A stretch of DNA of 64,000 bases from CANKJK01 sp040081715 (GTDB lineage: Bacteria; Acidobacteriota; Vicinamibacteria; Vicinamibacterales; UBA2999): assembly GCA_040081715.1 (NCBI GenBank), contig JBEBFY010000004.1, positions 124,001-188,000 of the forward strand, read 5' to 3'. Below, one piece after another: positions 1 to 9,207 of the stretch. Numbering within the stretch: the stretch's first letter is position 1; each line of letters begins with the position of its first letter. The translations under genes and the position numbers were made by a program. Under the pieces are notes generated by a model. That model worked only from the letters and a program-made list of their open reading frames with translations. It ran no database searches and was not told where the DNA came from.

Positions 1-1
1 G

Positions 2-946
2 GACGGACCCGTGCACGAGACGGTGCTCGTCGACAATGCCTCAATCGACGGCACGGAGGCCTTCGTTCGCGAGCGCTATCCGTGGGTCCGAATCGTCCGG
101 CTGCCGACGAACGCAGGTTTCGCGGGCGGCAGCAACGCCGGGGCGCGGGCGGCGCGCGGCAGGTACCTCGTGTTCCTCAATAACGACACGGTCGTCCAGG
201 GCGGCTGGCTGCGCGCGTTGCGCGAGGGGCTCGACGAAGCGAAGGGCGTGGCGATGGCCACGTCGCTCGTCGTGTACATGGACGCGCCTGCGGTCATCGA
301 CAGTGCCGGCGACGGCATGACCCGCGCCGGCGGCGCCTTCAAGCGCCTGCACGGCAGGAGAGCCGAGCTGGCGGCGCGGTCGGAGGAGGTGTTCGGCGCC
401 TGCGGGGCCGCCTTCATCGTCCCCACCGCGCTCTTCCTCGTGATGGGCGGTTTCGACGAGGACTTCTTCGCCTCCCACGAGGACGTCGACTTCTCCTACC
501 GCGCGCAGCTCCGCGGCTGGCGCTGCCGCTACGTGGCCGAGGCGGTCGTGCATCACAAAGGGAGCGCGACGCTGGGCCGGATCAAGTCGGGACAGGTCTT
601 TCTCGCGCAGCGCAACTCCGAGTGGCTCTACTGGAAGAACACGCCGGGCCCGCTCCTGGTGCGGAGCGGTCTGGATCACGTCGTCTACAACCTTGCCGCG
701 GCGGTGCACTTCGCCAGGCTGGGCCTGCTCGGCACCTTCCTGCGGGCCAAGTGGGCGGCGCTCGCGGGGCTCGGCCCGCTGCTCCGCAAGCGCGCCGAGG
801 TCCAGCGCGCACGCACGGTGTCCTCCGGCGAGATCTGGCGGAAGCTCGAACCGCGCTGGCTGCGTCTCAAACTCTCCGAGGAGAAGTTCGAGATCGCCAT
901 CGCCCGCCGCTCCGCGGAAGCCTCGGCGCCCAGGCAAGAGAGTTGA
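2..946 (+). CDS. Glycosyltransferase family 2, 5' end missing
   Basis: The reading frame is open to the left edge, so the N-terminus (roughly the first 30 residues of a GT-A fold) lies outside the window; the GTG at 11 is internal because conserved sequence already runs through it. Visible GT2 signatures are DNASIDGT (nucleotide-sugar loop), AGFAGGSNAGARAA, LNNDTVV at the DXD position and SHEDVDFSYR, the ED acceptor/catalytic motif. This matches rhamnosyl/GlcNAc-transferase-like enzymes that transfer sugars from NDP-sugars to cell-surface polysaccharide at the cytoplasmic membrane face. About 310 residues are present. The next gene on the strand follows after 34 bases. The sugar and acceptor cannot be read from the sequence. 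Confidence 0.9.
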   Translation, partial: DGPVHETVLVDNASIDGTEAFVRERYPWVRIVRLPTNAGFAGGSNAGARAARGRYLVFLNNDTVVQGGWLRALREGLDEAKGVAMATSLVVYMDAPAVIDSAGDGMTRAGGAFKRLHGRRAELAARSEEVFGACGAAFIVPTALFLVMGGFDEDFFASHEDVDFSYRAQLRGWRCRYVAEAVVHHKGSATLGRIKSGQVFLAQRNSEWLYWKNTPGPLLVRSGLDHVVYNLAAAVHFARLGLLGTFLRAKWAALAGLGPLLRKRAEVQRARTVSSGEIWRKLEPRWLRLKLSEEKFEIAIARRSAEASAPRQES

Positions 947-980
947 CGCAGGACGACTGTCGTCACACCATGCCTGTCAG

Positions 981-2303
981 GTGAACATCGAATCGCTCGG
1001 ACACGCCGGACTCCTGCTGCGCGACGACGCCGGAGCCCCGATTCTCGTCACCGACCCGTGGGTGCTTGGTTCCTGCTACTGGCGGAGCTGGTGGCTCGTG
1101 AACTACCCTTCGCCCGCGTTACGGGCGGAGGTGGCCCGGGCCCGCTACGGCTACATCACGCACGAGCACCCGGATCACTTCCACACGGCGAGCATCCGCG
1201 CGCTCGGCACCAGCATCGAGTACCTGGCGCCGGACCTCCCGCAGGAGCACATCACGGGCTATCTCCGTGAGCAGGGGTACCAGGCGTCGGTGCTGCCGGC
1301 CTTCACCTGGAAGACCCTGGCTCCGGGCGTCCGCGTGCTGAGCATCCCGCTCCTCAACGACGACAGCGTGCTCATCGTTGACACACCCGCGGCGGTCGCC
1401 ATCGACCTCAACGACAGCAAGCCGTCACGCGGCCAGATCCGTCAGCTGCGCGGATGGCTCGACCGGCACGCGCCCGGCAAACGGCGGATCCTCCTGAGCA
1501 GCTACTCGCCGGCCAGCATCGTCAACAGCTTCATCCGTCACACCGAGCGCGTGACCCTCCGGCAGAAGTCCGACTACGTGCACAACGTCTGCGATAACTG
1601 CCGCACGCTCGGTGTCGACGACTTCATCCCGTTTGCCAGCCAGGTGATCTTCCGTCGGCGCGACTCGGTCTGGGCCAACGCGTTCAAGGTGTCGTTCGAC
1701 GACCTGCGCACGCACTGGCGCGCACCGGAGACCCGGCTGTTGCCGCCGTATACCCGCATCGATCTCCGCGACGGGGCGGTGTCGTCGGTACCGCCAGAGG
1801 CCTACAACACCGCGGAGTCCGACGCACAGCGCAAGGTGGAGGCGCAGGAGAGCCTCGACGCGACGGCCGACCTCGAGGACGAGCACCTCGAGAAGCTCCG
1901 GCGCAAGCTGAACGCCTCGCGCTGGATCCTGGCGGCACTCTTCCCGCGCGGCGTCGGTTTCGCGCTTGAGCACACGCACCTGCACTACAGCCCGTGGAGC
2001 GGCCGCCTCTTACGTGGGCGGTCCCATGGTGATTTCACGCTGGTCGTGCCGGCGCAGGCCTTCAAGGACGCCGTGACCTACGGCCATCTGGGCGACATGG
2101 GCACCGCCATGTTCACCATGGTGATGCTCAACAGCGGCATCGATCCGCGCCGTGTGTACCTCTTCTTCCTGGTCGTGACGCTCAACGACTACGGGCACAC
2201 CGGGTCATTCTCCCGCCGGTTCCGGTGGCTGCGCAACACCATCCGGATCCACCGCTGGCGCCTCCCGGCTCCCAGTGCGGCGGAGGTGGCGTCTGGTGGC
2301 TGA
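981..2303 (+). CDS. MBL-fold metal-dependent hydrolase (UlaG/CMAH-like)
   Basis: The protein has about 440 residues. The metallo-beta-lactamase metal site is visible as THEHPDHFH near residue 55, preceded by ILVTDPWV, the typical first strand of UlaG-type or CMP-NeuAc-hydroxylase-like MBL proteins. The GTG at 981 is chosen because conserved sequence (ESLGHAGLLL) begins at once and upstream codons read through the 3' part of the glycosyltransferase in another frame. No strong ribosome-binding site is seen. Proximity to a glycosyltransferase suggests a role in surface-polysaccharide or sugar metabolism, but the substrate is unknown. The C-terminal 150 residues are not a family I recognise. Confidence 0.8.
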   Translation: MNIESLGHAGLLLRDDAGAPILVTDPWVLGSCYWRSWWLVNYPSPALRAEVARARYGYITHEHPDHFHTASIRALGTSIEYLAPDLPQEHITGYLREQGYQASVLPAFTWKTLAPGVRVLSIPLLNDDSVLIVDTPAAVAIDLNDSKPSRGQIRQLRGWLDRHAPGKRRILLSSYSPASIVNSFIRHTERVTLRQKSDYVHNVCDNCRTLGVDDFIPFASQVIFRRRDSVWANAFKVSFDDLRTHWRAPETRLLPPYTRIDLRDGAVSSVPPEAYNTAESDAQRKVEAQESLDATADLEDEHLEKLRRKLNASRWILAALFPRGVGFALEHTHLHYSPWSGRLLRGRSHGDFTLVVPAQAFKDAVTYGHLGDMGTAMFTMVMLNSGIDPRRVYLFFLVVTLNDYGHTGSFSRRFRWLRNTIRIHRWRLPAPSAAEVASGG

Positions 2304-2656
2304 TGATCCTCCCGATTCTGGCCTTCGGCGTCGCGCCCTCGCTCTCGATCGCCGTCGACTCGCTGCTGAACAACCGTCGGCCCTTCAACTAGTATGCCTC
2401 GCCGACTCGGAACTACCGCAACGCATTGGCTCTGGGGTATGCTCCCCACCTCGTGGTTGCCGACCGTTCCTTCCTTCGCGTCGCCAGCACCAGCCTTCGG
2501 CGACTGGAGGCCACTCACCCATTGCGGTGACGCCGGCGTGTTCCACCGTTCGCCTGGCCAAGGCCACCCCGCGAACAGCTCACAGACACACAACTGAATA
2601 GCGCACCTTCGCGGTGGGTCCCGCCGACGGTTCGTGTCTCTCCCCGTGGCCCGCAA
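2304..2656. other. Intergenic region, no gene seen
   Basis: This 353-base gap separates the MBL hydrolase from the secreted PxKF protein, both on the + strand. Short open frames occur on both strands but none shows a recognisable domain or a ribosome-binding site. It presumably holds the promoter of the downstream gene; no convincing -35/-10 pair was found. Confidence 0.5.
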
Positions 2657-5491
2657 ATGGTGATGGCTATGCGTCGTTTCCGATGGCTTGCGTTGAGTCT
2701 TCTCGTCGGGCTGGCAGCGAGCATGGGGAGCCATGTTCAGGCCGTTGGGCCCCAGGCGTCGTTCTACGGCATCGGTGACCTTGCTGGCGGCCCGGTCGCG
2801 AGCACGGTGCGCGACGCGACCAAGCACAACGGCGTGATCTACGCCGTCGGCGCGTCGGCAGTGACCAGTCAGCCCGGGCTCTGCGAGACCGTGAGTCCAA
2901 ATCTGCCCATTGGCTGCTTCGTTCAGTACAACCTGGACCGGCCCGTCCTCTGGACCCTGGATGGTGCGACGGCAACCCTGACGATGCTGCCGGAGATTGC
3001 AACGTCCTCGTCTGCCAGTGGGGCCAGCGCGGTGTCAATCACTCCAGATGCGGCTTTCATTGCCAGTCAGTCGCACAGCCTCCCGAACAAGCCCGAGGTG
3101 CACGCTGTCCGGGTGACGACTGCCGCCTTGCCTGCGGGCTCGGCGAATGAGGACCTGAACGCCGCACCGTATCAGCCCTTCACCTTCACCGGAAGAATCA
3201 ACGGTGTGGTGGAAACGACGACCACGGCCGGGGCGGCAGCGATTTCGGACAATGGTTCGATTCTCTATGGCGTCGCCGTGCAGGGCAACGCGACCGTCAC
3301 GCCAAGCACTGCCTTCAACCGCGCAGTCCGGTACGAGGTCGGTGTCGGGAGCACGCTCATCCCTCTGCTCGACCCTGCTATCCATGTGCTCAACGCGCCT
3401 TCCGGGGGCACATCGTCGGACGGGTCGGTGATGGTCGGCACAAGTAGCGGAGGCGGCGGAAACAGGGCCTTCCGATACGTGCACGGGACTGGGGTCTCGG
3501 CCATCCCACTGCTTCCGGGTGGATCGAACAACAGAGCGCTCGCGGTGTCTCCAGACGGAAACCTCACGCTCGTCTCCGAGAGCACCACGTTCCTGCCGAA
3601 TGGGCAGGTGTATCTGCACAACGCCGCGAGCGGTGCCCTCACGGCCCTCGGTTCGCCGAACACCCCGTGGCAGCCGAGCGGCGTCGCCGGCATGACCGAT
3701 GATGGCTCCGTCGTGGCGATTACGTTCGTCTCCCCGGTCTTCCCCTGCTCTGGGTGTCCGCGGTCGGTAGGGTCTCGCAATGCCTACATCCGCAACAGCC
3801 ACGGCTGGTTCCACCTGATGACCGTGCTCGCCGCAGCGAATGTGGAGATCTGGCAGAACTGGGATCGGTTGCAGATCACCGGCATGTCGCCGGACGGCAC
3901 GCTCGTGTTCGGGCAGGGTACGCACAACGAAGAACTGGAGGGTTTCGTCGCGGAATTCCCGCTCAATTTCCTGAAGACGTTCGACGTCCCGCCAGTGCCC
4001 CCCTCCAATTCAACCATCGTCGGCGCGTGGCGAGGCATAGACGACAATCCCGATCCCGCTCTCGCCAACGACCTGATCGTCGTCTTGCTCGCCGACGGAA
4101 CCTACTTCCACATGCAGGCCAACGCCCCTCCAAACAATTCCGAGGGCCGCAACGGTTACGAGCGTGGCCGGTACTTTTGGGATCCCCTGACCGGCGCCTT
4201 CTCGATCGTGACTGTCCAGGACACTGACGGGAACAACGGCTTCTCGGATGTCGCTGGGGTGTCGGGACTGACGGCCAACGTCGCCGGTGACGAGCTCACG
4301 CTCGCGGTAACGGGATGCGTGCCGGATCCGGAAGTGCCAGAGTGCTCGCTGGTCTTGAATCGCGTCTCCGTGAGTCCAGGCTCTCTGGTCGGCGCCTGGT
4401 TCAGCGGGAATCCTGCCGTGGACGACATGTCCGCCGTGCTCGTGCTCGTTGGCAACGGCGATTACTACTTCCTGCAGGACGGCAGCAGCGAGCCAGCGCC
4501 GGTCGGCGATCCCAACGGGCGCGACGGTATCGAGAAGGGCACGTGGACATGGGATTCGTTCACGCATCTGTTTTCGACGACGACGACTGTTGACACGAAC
4601 GGCCAGTGGGGACTTAACGCTCAGTTTCCGCTTCCGGGCTCGCAGGCCTCGGTCACGTTGGGTTTGTCCCCTGATGAATTCAGGGCCACTGGAACCGATG
4701 GGGTTGAAGCATTCTCTATCAGCCGCGTCGCTGTGGCCACCGTTGTCACACCAACCGGAACCGCAGTCCCGGTACAGCCAACATCGCCAGCCGGAACCAC
4801 GCCGGTGACGATTCTGTTCGACACCGTCACCGTCGGTGGCGAGACCACGCTGCAGGTGATTGATCCCAACAGCGTGCCGGAAGGTCAGACTCCTCCGGTC
4901 GGGTTCGCGCTTGGCGATCCGCCGCTGTACTACGAGATCCAGACGACGGCCACGTTCACGGGCCCAGTGACCGTCTGCTTCAGCTATGCCGGCGTCACAT
5001 TCCCGAGCGGCACGCCGCGGCTGCTCCACTTCGACGCGGCCCTGGCAAGCTGGGTGGACATTACGACGAGCGAGAATCCCGCGACGAGCACCATTTGTGG
5101 TCTCACGTCGTCGTTCTCGCCGTTCGCGATTGCGGCAAGCGCGCTCACGACGACAGGCTTCCGCGCACCAATCAATCCGGTGGCTGGTGATCGGAACCTC
5201 GTGAAGGGTGGCTCGACCGTGCCGCTCAAGTTCAACGTGCGCGACGCGAATGGCGCCGAGATCACGACCTCCGCTGGCATCGCGAATCTCGCGTTCCTCG
5301 TGACTCGGGTCTGGTGCGACGCCAATGCCGAGGAGGTTCCGGTTCCGTTTGTGACGACCGGGGGGACGAGCCTGCGGTACGCCGGGGGCTTCTTCATCCA
5401 GAACTGGAAAACGCCCACGGCGCCTGGCTGCTATTTCGTGCGAGTGACGGGGGACGGGCTGCTACTGAGCGCTGTCTTCAAAGTGAAGTAG
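2657..5491 (+). CDS. Large secreted protein with HAF-like repeats and a C-terminal PxKF domain
   Basis: The protein has 944 residues and starts with a classical signal peptide (MRRFRWLALSLLVGLAAS, processed near SHVQA); ATG codons at 2657, 2663 and 2669 are all possible starts. Residues about 35-430 carry repeated strand-turn units around phrases such as ISDNGSILYGVA, SSDGSVMVGTS and VSPDGNLTLVS, which resemble HAF-type extracellular repeats or a beta-propeller. A middle part repeats a module twice (IVGAWRG and LVGAWFS). The last about 110 residues match the PxKF domain, including GSTVPLKFNV and the terminal WKTPTAPGCYFVRV. Likely exported and surface-exposed; no enzymatic motif is visible. 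Confidence 0.8.
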   Translation: MVMAMRRFRWLALSLLVGLAASMGSHVQAVGPQASFYGIGDLAGGPVASTVRDATKHNGVIYAVGASAVTSQPGLCETVSPNLPIGCFVQYNLDRPVLWTLDGATATLTMLPEIATSSSASGASAVSITPDAAFIASQSHSLPNKPEVHAVRVTTAALPAGSANEDLNAAPYQPFTFTGRINGVVETTTTAGAAAISDNGSILYGVAVQGNATVTPSTAFNRAVRYEVGVGSTLIPLLDPAIHVLNAPSGGTSSDGSVMVGTSSGGGGNRAFRYVHGTGVSAIPLLPGGSNNRALAVSPDGNLTLVSESTTFLPNGQVYLHNAASGALTALGSPNTPWQPSGVAGMTDDGSVVAITFVSPVFPCSGCPRSVGSRNAYIRNSHGWFHLMTVLAAANVEIWQNWDRLQITGMSPDGTLVFGQGTHNEELEGFVAEFPLNFLKTFDVPPVPPSNSTIVGAWRGIDDNPDPALANDLIVVLLADGTYFHMQANAPPNNSEGRNGYERGRYFWDPLTGAFSIVTVQDTDGNNGFSDVAGVSGLTANVAGDELTLAVTGCVPDPEVPECSLVLNRVSVSPGSLVGAWFSGNPAVDDMSAVLVLVGNGDYYFLQDGSSEPAPVGDPNGRDGIEKGTWTWDSFTHLFSTTTTVDTNGQWGLNAQFPLPGSQASVTLGLSPDEFRATGTDGVEAFSISRVAVATVVTPTGTAVPVQPTSPAGTTPVTILFDTVTVGGETTLQVIDPNSVPEGQTPPVGFALGDPPLYYEIQTTATFTGPVTVCFSYAGVTFPSGTPRLLHFDAALASWVDITTSENPATSTICGLTSSFSPFAIAASALTTTGFRAPINPVAGDRNLVKGGSTVPLKFNVRDANGAEITTSAGIANLAFLVTRVWCDANAEEVPVPFVTTGGTSLRYAGGFFIQNWKTPTAPGCYFVRVTGDGLLLSAVFKVK

Positions 5492-5565
5492 CTAATCAGG
5501 GCAGGCTCGAATGGAGCGCGGGGCCTCGGCTTCGACCTCCATTCGAGACGCTGCCCTGGCTAGCT
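5490..5565 (+). terminator. Long imperfect stem-loop at the stop codon of the PxKF gene
   Basis: Arms 5490-5516 and 5537-5565 are complementary over about 24 pairs, with an 11-bp block (CTCGAATGGAG), an 8-bp block (CAGGGCAG) and a 5-bp block (AGCTA) broken by a 2-base mismatch and a small bulge. The loop is 20 bases. The first arm begins in the stop codon. There is no T-tract, so it is not a canonical intrinsic terminator, but it sits between convergent genes and would block read-through or protect the 3' end of the message. Confidence 0.55.
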
Positions 5566-5914
5566 GCCGTGCGCATGTCGGAGACGGCGTGGCGATGTCG
5601 ACGCGCTGCGTGGCGATGTGCGCGCATCACATCCTCGACGACGTCGTCACCGCGTTACGGATCGGCGTCGGTCTCCTCGGAGCCCTCCGCCGCGGGCGGG
5701 CCCACCCAGCGCGCGACGGCCGCTCCGGCGGCTTACGCGCCGGGCTGGTCCTAGCGGAGCCGCCTTAAGTGATCACCTTGAGGCGATATTAGCCGGGTCG
5801 AACGTTAACTGAATGCGGATTGTGCGACGCGGCCTCCAGCCCGCAGTAGTAGCGAAACGGTTCGAGCGGAAGCGGGCGGAGCGATCGTCGCACGCGCGCG
5901 GGCGTGGCCCAGTC
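5566..5914. other. Convergent intergenic region, no gene seen
   Basis: No reading frame here has a recognisable domain. The 12-mer GCGTGGCGATGT occurs twice as a direct repeat (5587-5598 and 5608-5619), and the palindrome GTGATCAC lies near 5769-5776. Both could be chance in GC-rich DNA. Confidence 0.4.
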
Positions 5915-6724
5915 CTATTTGAACTGCGGCAGGGCGCCACCGATGCGCCCTGCGTGAAAGTGCACGTGGCCCGCCTGCAGTTCGTGGCCGAGTTCGTCGG
6001 ATTCACACCGGAGCAGGTGGCCGCTTGTATCGAGGACTACCTCCCCGACATGCTCGGCAGGCAGGTGGTGGATGATCCGCTCGGCGGCTTCCATGGCCCG
6101 ATGCCAGTGCGTGGACAGCGCGGCGGCGTCCGGGGCTGGGCCGTCAAAGGCCAGTGCGGACACCTCCACGGCGGAATAGCGCGCTGTTCGCCTGGCGTGG
6201 CCAAGCAGGCCTGGTGGCGTGAAGCCCGGATCCTTTCCACAGGCCGCCCACGCCAGATAGCCGAGGGGCTGCAGGCGTTGGTCGCACAGCAGTACGTCCA
6301 CCCAGTCGCGCACTTCGAGCCGGCCCACCAGGGCCAATACCTTATTGGTCGCCAGGTCAAACGGATGGAGGGTCAACCCCAGCTCCTCGTGCTCCACCAG
6401 CGGGAAGAAGCGGAAAGCGCTGTCCTGTGCCCATTCGACGGCGAGTGCGTCGCCGTCTCGCGAGATCGTCGCCTCCACCAGGCCCGGGCGCTCTCGTAAC
6501 GGCTGCACGCCGTAGCCAGCCGACTCGAGCGCGCGCCGGTCGTCTGCCCAGGAGGCAGCCACGGCCTCTTGGGTGTCGTGAAACAAATCAAGATCTCGGG
6601 AGAGGCGCCGCGTGTCCAGCGCCACACCCAGCGCAACGCCGCCAGCGACGTAGCTCTCGCCGCGCTCGCGCCGTCGAGCGGCTAGGAGGCGACAGACCTG
6701 GCGCTGGAAGGGCGTGAGAGCCAT
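5915..6724 (-). CDS. AbiEii/AbiGii-like nucleotidyltransferase domain protein
   Basis: The protein has 269 residues. Near residues 27-50 it carries the minimal-nucleotidyltransferase signature: GGVALGVAL followed by TRRLSRDLDLF, in which the two Asp are the expected metal ligands. This is the pattern of the AbiEii toxin family, which in studied cases inhibits growth by nucleotide transfer, and of chromosomal relatives of unknown role. The start ATG at 6724 lies 43 bases inside the upstream small gene on the same strand, indicating translational coupling. No AbiEi-type antitoxin is recognisable; the small upstream gene takes that position. Toxin activity is inference. Confidence 0.75.
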   Translation of the reverse strand: MALTPFQRQVCRLLAARRRERGESYVAGGVALGVALDTRRLSRDLDLFHDTQEAVAASWADDRRALESAGYGVQPLRERPGLVEATISRDGDALAVEWAQDSAFRFFPLVEHEELGLTLHPFDLATNKVLALVGRLEVRDWVDVLLCDQRLQPLGYLAWAACGKDPGFTPPGLLGHARRTARYSAVEVSALAFDGPAPDAAALSTHWHRAMEAAERIIHHLPAEHVGEVVLDTSGHLLRCESDELGHELQAGHVHFHAGRIGGALPQFK

Positions 6725-6918
6725 CGGCGAAAGGCGGCGGCACGGAGAAACGAGGAGCGATCCCCGTGCTGTTCAATCAGACGCAGTACCGTCTCGTGCT
6801 CGTCCGACGTGGCGGGAAAGTAGTCAGGGGCGAGAAACCACAAACATCGGGCCCGGTGCTCCTCCACAAAGGCCCGGAAGTCTGCCGCCGATTCCGAGGA
6901 GGCGTCCACGGCGTTCAT
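6682..6918 (-). CDS. Small conserved protein coupled to the AbiEii-like gene
   Basis: The 78-residue protein begins MNAVDASSE and contains CLWFLAPDYFP and HGDRSSFLRAAAFRRWLS, a pattern I recall in small proteins encoded directly before nucleotidyltransferase genes in Proteobacteria and Acidobacteria. It ends 43 bases inside the downstream gene. A TAGAAT box on this strand overlaps the ATG at 6918, so the GTG at 6909 (residue 4), 7 bases after the box, is an alternative start. It has no membrane segment and no recognised domain. A partner or antitoxin role is suggested by position only. Confidence 0.6.
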   Translation of the reverse strand: MNAVDASSESAADFRAFVEEHRARCLWFLAPDYFPATSDEHETVLRLIEQHGDRSSFLRAAAFRRWLSRPSSARSVAS

Positions 6919-7254
6919 TCTACGACGGGGCCGCAGCGCCGGCGCGGATGCGCTGCACTGACGGGCCGGAGTCATTGAGGAGGGAGCGAGAGGCTGGTCG
7001 CGAGCGCGCGGCGGGTGCAGGCTCCGCCGATGACGCCGTGTTCCCGGCTTTGGGCACTCCTGGCGGCGGTGGCCGATGCGGCCGATTGGTGGCCGGACGA
7101 CCACTTGGAGCTGACCGGTGACGGTGGAGACCCGTCGATCTGTGTCGACAAGGTTCACCTGTTCGATCGGGGAAACGAGGTCATGTCACGACGCATCGCC
7201 CAGTGACTCCCTGCGACCGCTGTTGAGGATCGGCCCGGAGAGTAGACGTTGTGC
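6919..7254. other. Intergenic region, no gene seen
   Basis: This 336-base gap lies between two minus-strand units (the DUF3501 gene ends at 7255; the small AbiEii partner begins at 6918). Short open frames exist but show no domain or ribosome-binding site. It should contain the promoter of the small gene and AbiEii pair. Confidence 0.4.
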
Positions 7255-7836
7255 CTACCGGCAGTCGGCGGCGATCGCGCGGCGGGTGTCTTCGCCCAGC
7301 ACGGCTTGCGCCTGATACGCCTGGTGGTCGAGACGCACACGGACCACCGTGCCGTCATGGCCCAGCCGCGTGACCTGCTCGGGCGAGAGCGAGAACTTCA
7401 GGTACTGGACGGACGAGACGCCGGCCGCATCGATCTGGCCCCTGTCGAAGCTGGCGAGCACGCGTGGCAGGTCCGCGATCTCGATCCACACGTGCTGGTC
7501 GAGGCCCACGAAGCGGGGGAGCGCCACGGCCCGTTCGGCCACCGTCTCGTACTCGAGCATCAGCGTTGCGGAGAGTTCGCCACTCTGCGGAATGAGCGGG
7601 TTGTAGGCGGAGAGCTCCTCAGCCAATGCGCCTGGGCGGAGCCAGCTGTCCTCGGCCCGCAGCATCTCCTGCACCTGGTAGTGCATCGTGTCGCGGCTTT
7701 CAAAGAGCAGCGAGCAGTGGTCGCCCACCAGCACGCGGCGCCGGGTCTTCTCCAGCATGATGCGGCGGCGCATCTCGGGGCGCGCGGCCTCGTAGGCGAC
7801 CTTGTCGAGGATGTCGGCCGGGGTCAGCAGATTCAT
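7255..7836 (-). CDS. DUF3501 family protein
   Basis: The 193-residue protein matches the DUF3501 pattern from end to end: LTPADILDKVAYEAARPEMR at the start, then RRRVLVGDHCSLLFE and YQVQEMLRAE. Its function is unknown. The start codon overlaps the stop of the Fe-S oxidoreductase gene (ATGA, 7833-7836), so the two are translationally coupled. Together with rubrerythrin upstream this is a three-gene arrangement I recall from many bacteria, pointing to a role in oxidative-stress or electron-transfer metabolism. Confidence 0.85.
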   Translation of the reverse strand: MNLLTPADILDKVAYEAARPEMRRRIMLEKTRRRVLVGDHCSLLFESRDTMHYQVQEMLRAEDSWLRPGALAEELSAYNPLIPQSGELSATLMLEYETVAERAVALPRFVGLDQHVWIEIADLPRVLASFDRGQIDAAGVSSVQYLKFSLSPEQVTRLGHDGTVVRVRLDHQAYQAQAVLGEDTRRAIAADCR

Positions 7837-9203
7837 GCCGGGGTGTCCTTCGCAGGCACGGGGGTGGGGAAGCCATCGGCGCGATAGGCGCGGTCCAGGA
7901 CTTCAACCGGATGCAGGGGCTGGCGCCCGCAGGCCTGCTCGAACTGCAGGGCCGCCAGCGGGCACTCCGTCGTCCAGACCTCGGCGCCGACCTCTGCCAT
8001 GTCGTCGAAGGCGCGACGGCCGTTCTCGAGCGAGGCGGCGTGGTGCTCGGTCTTGATGGCCCAGGTGCCGTCGTGTCCGCAGCATTCGGCGACAAGCGTG
8101 GGTGTGACGCCCGGAATGCGTCGCATCAGGTCCCGGCCCCTGAAGCCGATGTTCTGCGCGCGCAGATGACACGGGGCGTGGTACGCCACCGGGCCCGCCG
8201 GCGTGCTCTTGAAGTCTTCCTTGAAGTGACCCGCCTGGCGCTGCTGAAAGAGGTACTCGCCAAGGTCCCGTGTGGCGGCGGCCACCATCAGCGCGGCCGT
8301 GTAGAGGGCAGGTTCGGCCGGGTCGTTGAGCAGCTCCGGGTGCTCCTGCCGGATCATCAGGCTGCACGTCGGGTTGACCACCGCCACCGCGAAGCCGCGT
8401 TCCACCCACGGTGCGAGCGTCTCGACGCTGGCCCTGGCCGCGGCCTTCGCGGCGTCAATGTCGCCGCTGTCGAGCGCCGGCATGCCGCAGCACTGTATCC
8501 CCGGCGTGGCCACGTGACAGTCGTTGTGCCGCAGCACGCGGTGGGCCGCGTGGCCGATCTCCGGCTTGTTCCACTGCACGTAGCAGGTGGGGTGCAGCAC
8601 GACGTTGTGGGTGCCGCCAGGGGGCTCGTCGGTGCCCGTGGTCCGCTGGATCCAGGTGGAGAAGGTTTCGGTGGCGAACTCCGGCAACCGCGCGTCGCGG
8701 TGAATGCCCGCCGCGTGCTCCATCAGCACCCGGTGTGTGCCGCTTCGGGACACAGCGTTGGCCAGCATGGGTAGCGCCGTGCCGAGGCGTCCGAGCGTGT
8801 CCGGATTGGTGAGCATCCGTTCGCGAAGCGGGATCCCCCGCTCACGCCGGCGAACGGCGTTGGCACGGAGGAGCAGGCGGGGCACGTCGAGCTTGAACGC
8901 GTGGCCCTCCGCGTCCGTGTAGGGGCACTGCGTGTAGCACTGCTTGCACTGGAAGCAGGCATCGATGACCGCGTCGGTCACGGTTGGCTGCATCCGGCGC
9001 ACGTCGCCGGCCTTCTCGACCGCCGTGAAGAGGATGGGGAAGGATTCGCAGTACTTGAAGCAGAGGCGGCAGCCGTTACAGAGGTCGAAGGTGCGGTCCA
9101 GCTCGGGCTGCAGCGCCGCCCGCGTCCAGTACGTCGCCTCGTTCGGGTTGTAGGTCAGCCCCTCGGTCGGTGCGTACCGGATCTCGGGGAGGGGCTGATT
9201 CAC
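7833..9203 (-). CDS. (Fe-S)-binding oxidoreductase with two CCG domains (GlpC/HdrB-like)
   Basis: The protein has 456 residues. The N-terminal third holds two ferredoxin-type cluster motifs, CNGCRLCFKYC and CFQCKQCYTQC, expected to bind two [4Fe-4S] clusters. The C-terminal half holds two CCG domains (GIQCCGMPA and AECCGHDG, each preceded by a HPTC or HAPC motif), as in heterodisulfide reductase subunit HdrB and GlpC/LutA proteins. The GTG at 9203 is chosen because it lies 4 bases after the rubrerythrin stop and no conserved sequence precedes it. Likely passes electrons to rubrerythrin or a thiol substrate in the cytoplasm; the electron donor is not known. Confidence 0.88.
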   Translation of the reverse strand: MNQPLPEIRYAPTEGLTYNPNEATYWTRAALQPELDRTFDLCNGCRLCFKYCESFPILFTAVEKAGDVRRMQPTVTDAVIDACFQCKQCYTQCPYTDAEGHAFKLDVPRLLLRANAVRRRERGIPLRERMLTNPDTLGRLGTALPMLANAVSRSGTHRVLMEHAAGIHRDARLPEFATETFSTWIQRTTGTDEPPGGTHNVVLHPTCYVQWNKPEIGHAAHRVLRHNDCHVATPGIQCCGMPALDSGDIDAAKAAARASVETLAPWVERGFAVAVVNPTCSLMIRQEHPELLNDPAEPALYTAALMVAAATRDLGEYLFQQRQAGHFKEDFKSTPAGPVAYHAPCHLRAQNIGFRGRDLMRRIPGVTPTLVAECCGHDGTWAIKTEHHAASLENGRRAFDDMAEVGAEVWTTECPLAALQFEQACGRQPLHPVEVLDRAYRADGFPTPVPAKDTPA

Positions 9204-9207
9204 GGAC

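Noticed and set aside
5587..5619. Iteron-type origin from the repeated 12-mer GCGTGGCGATGT
   Set aside because: Only two copies, no DnaA boxes or AT-rich region and no replication gene nearby.
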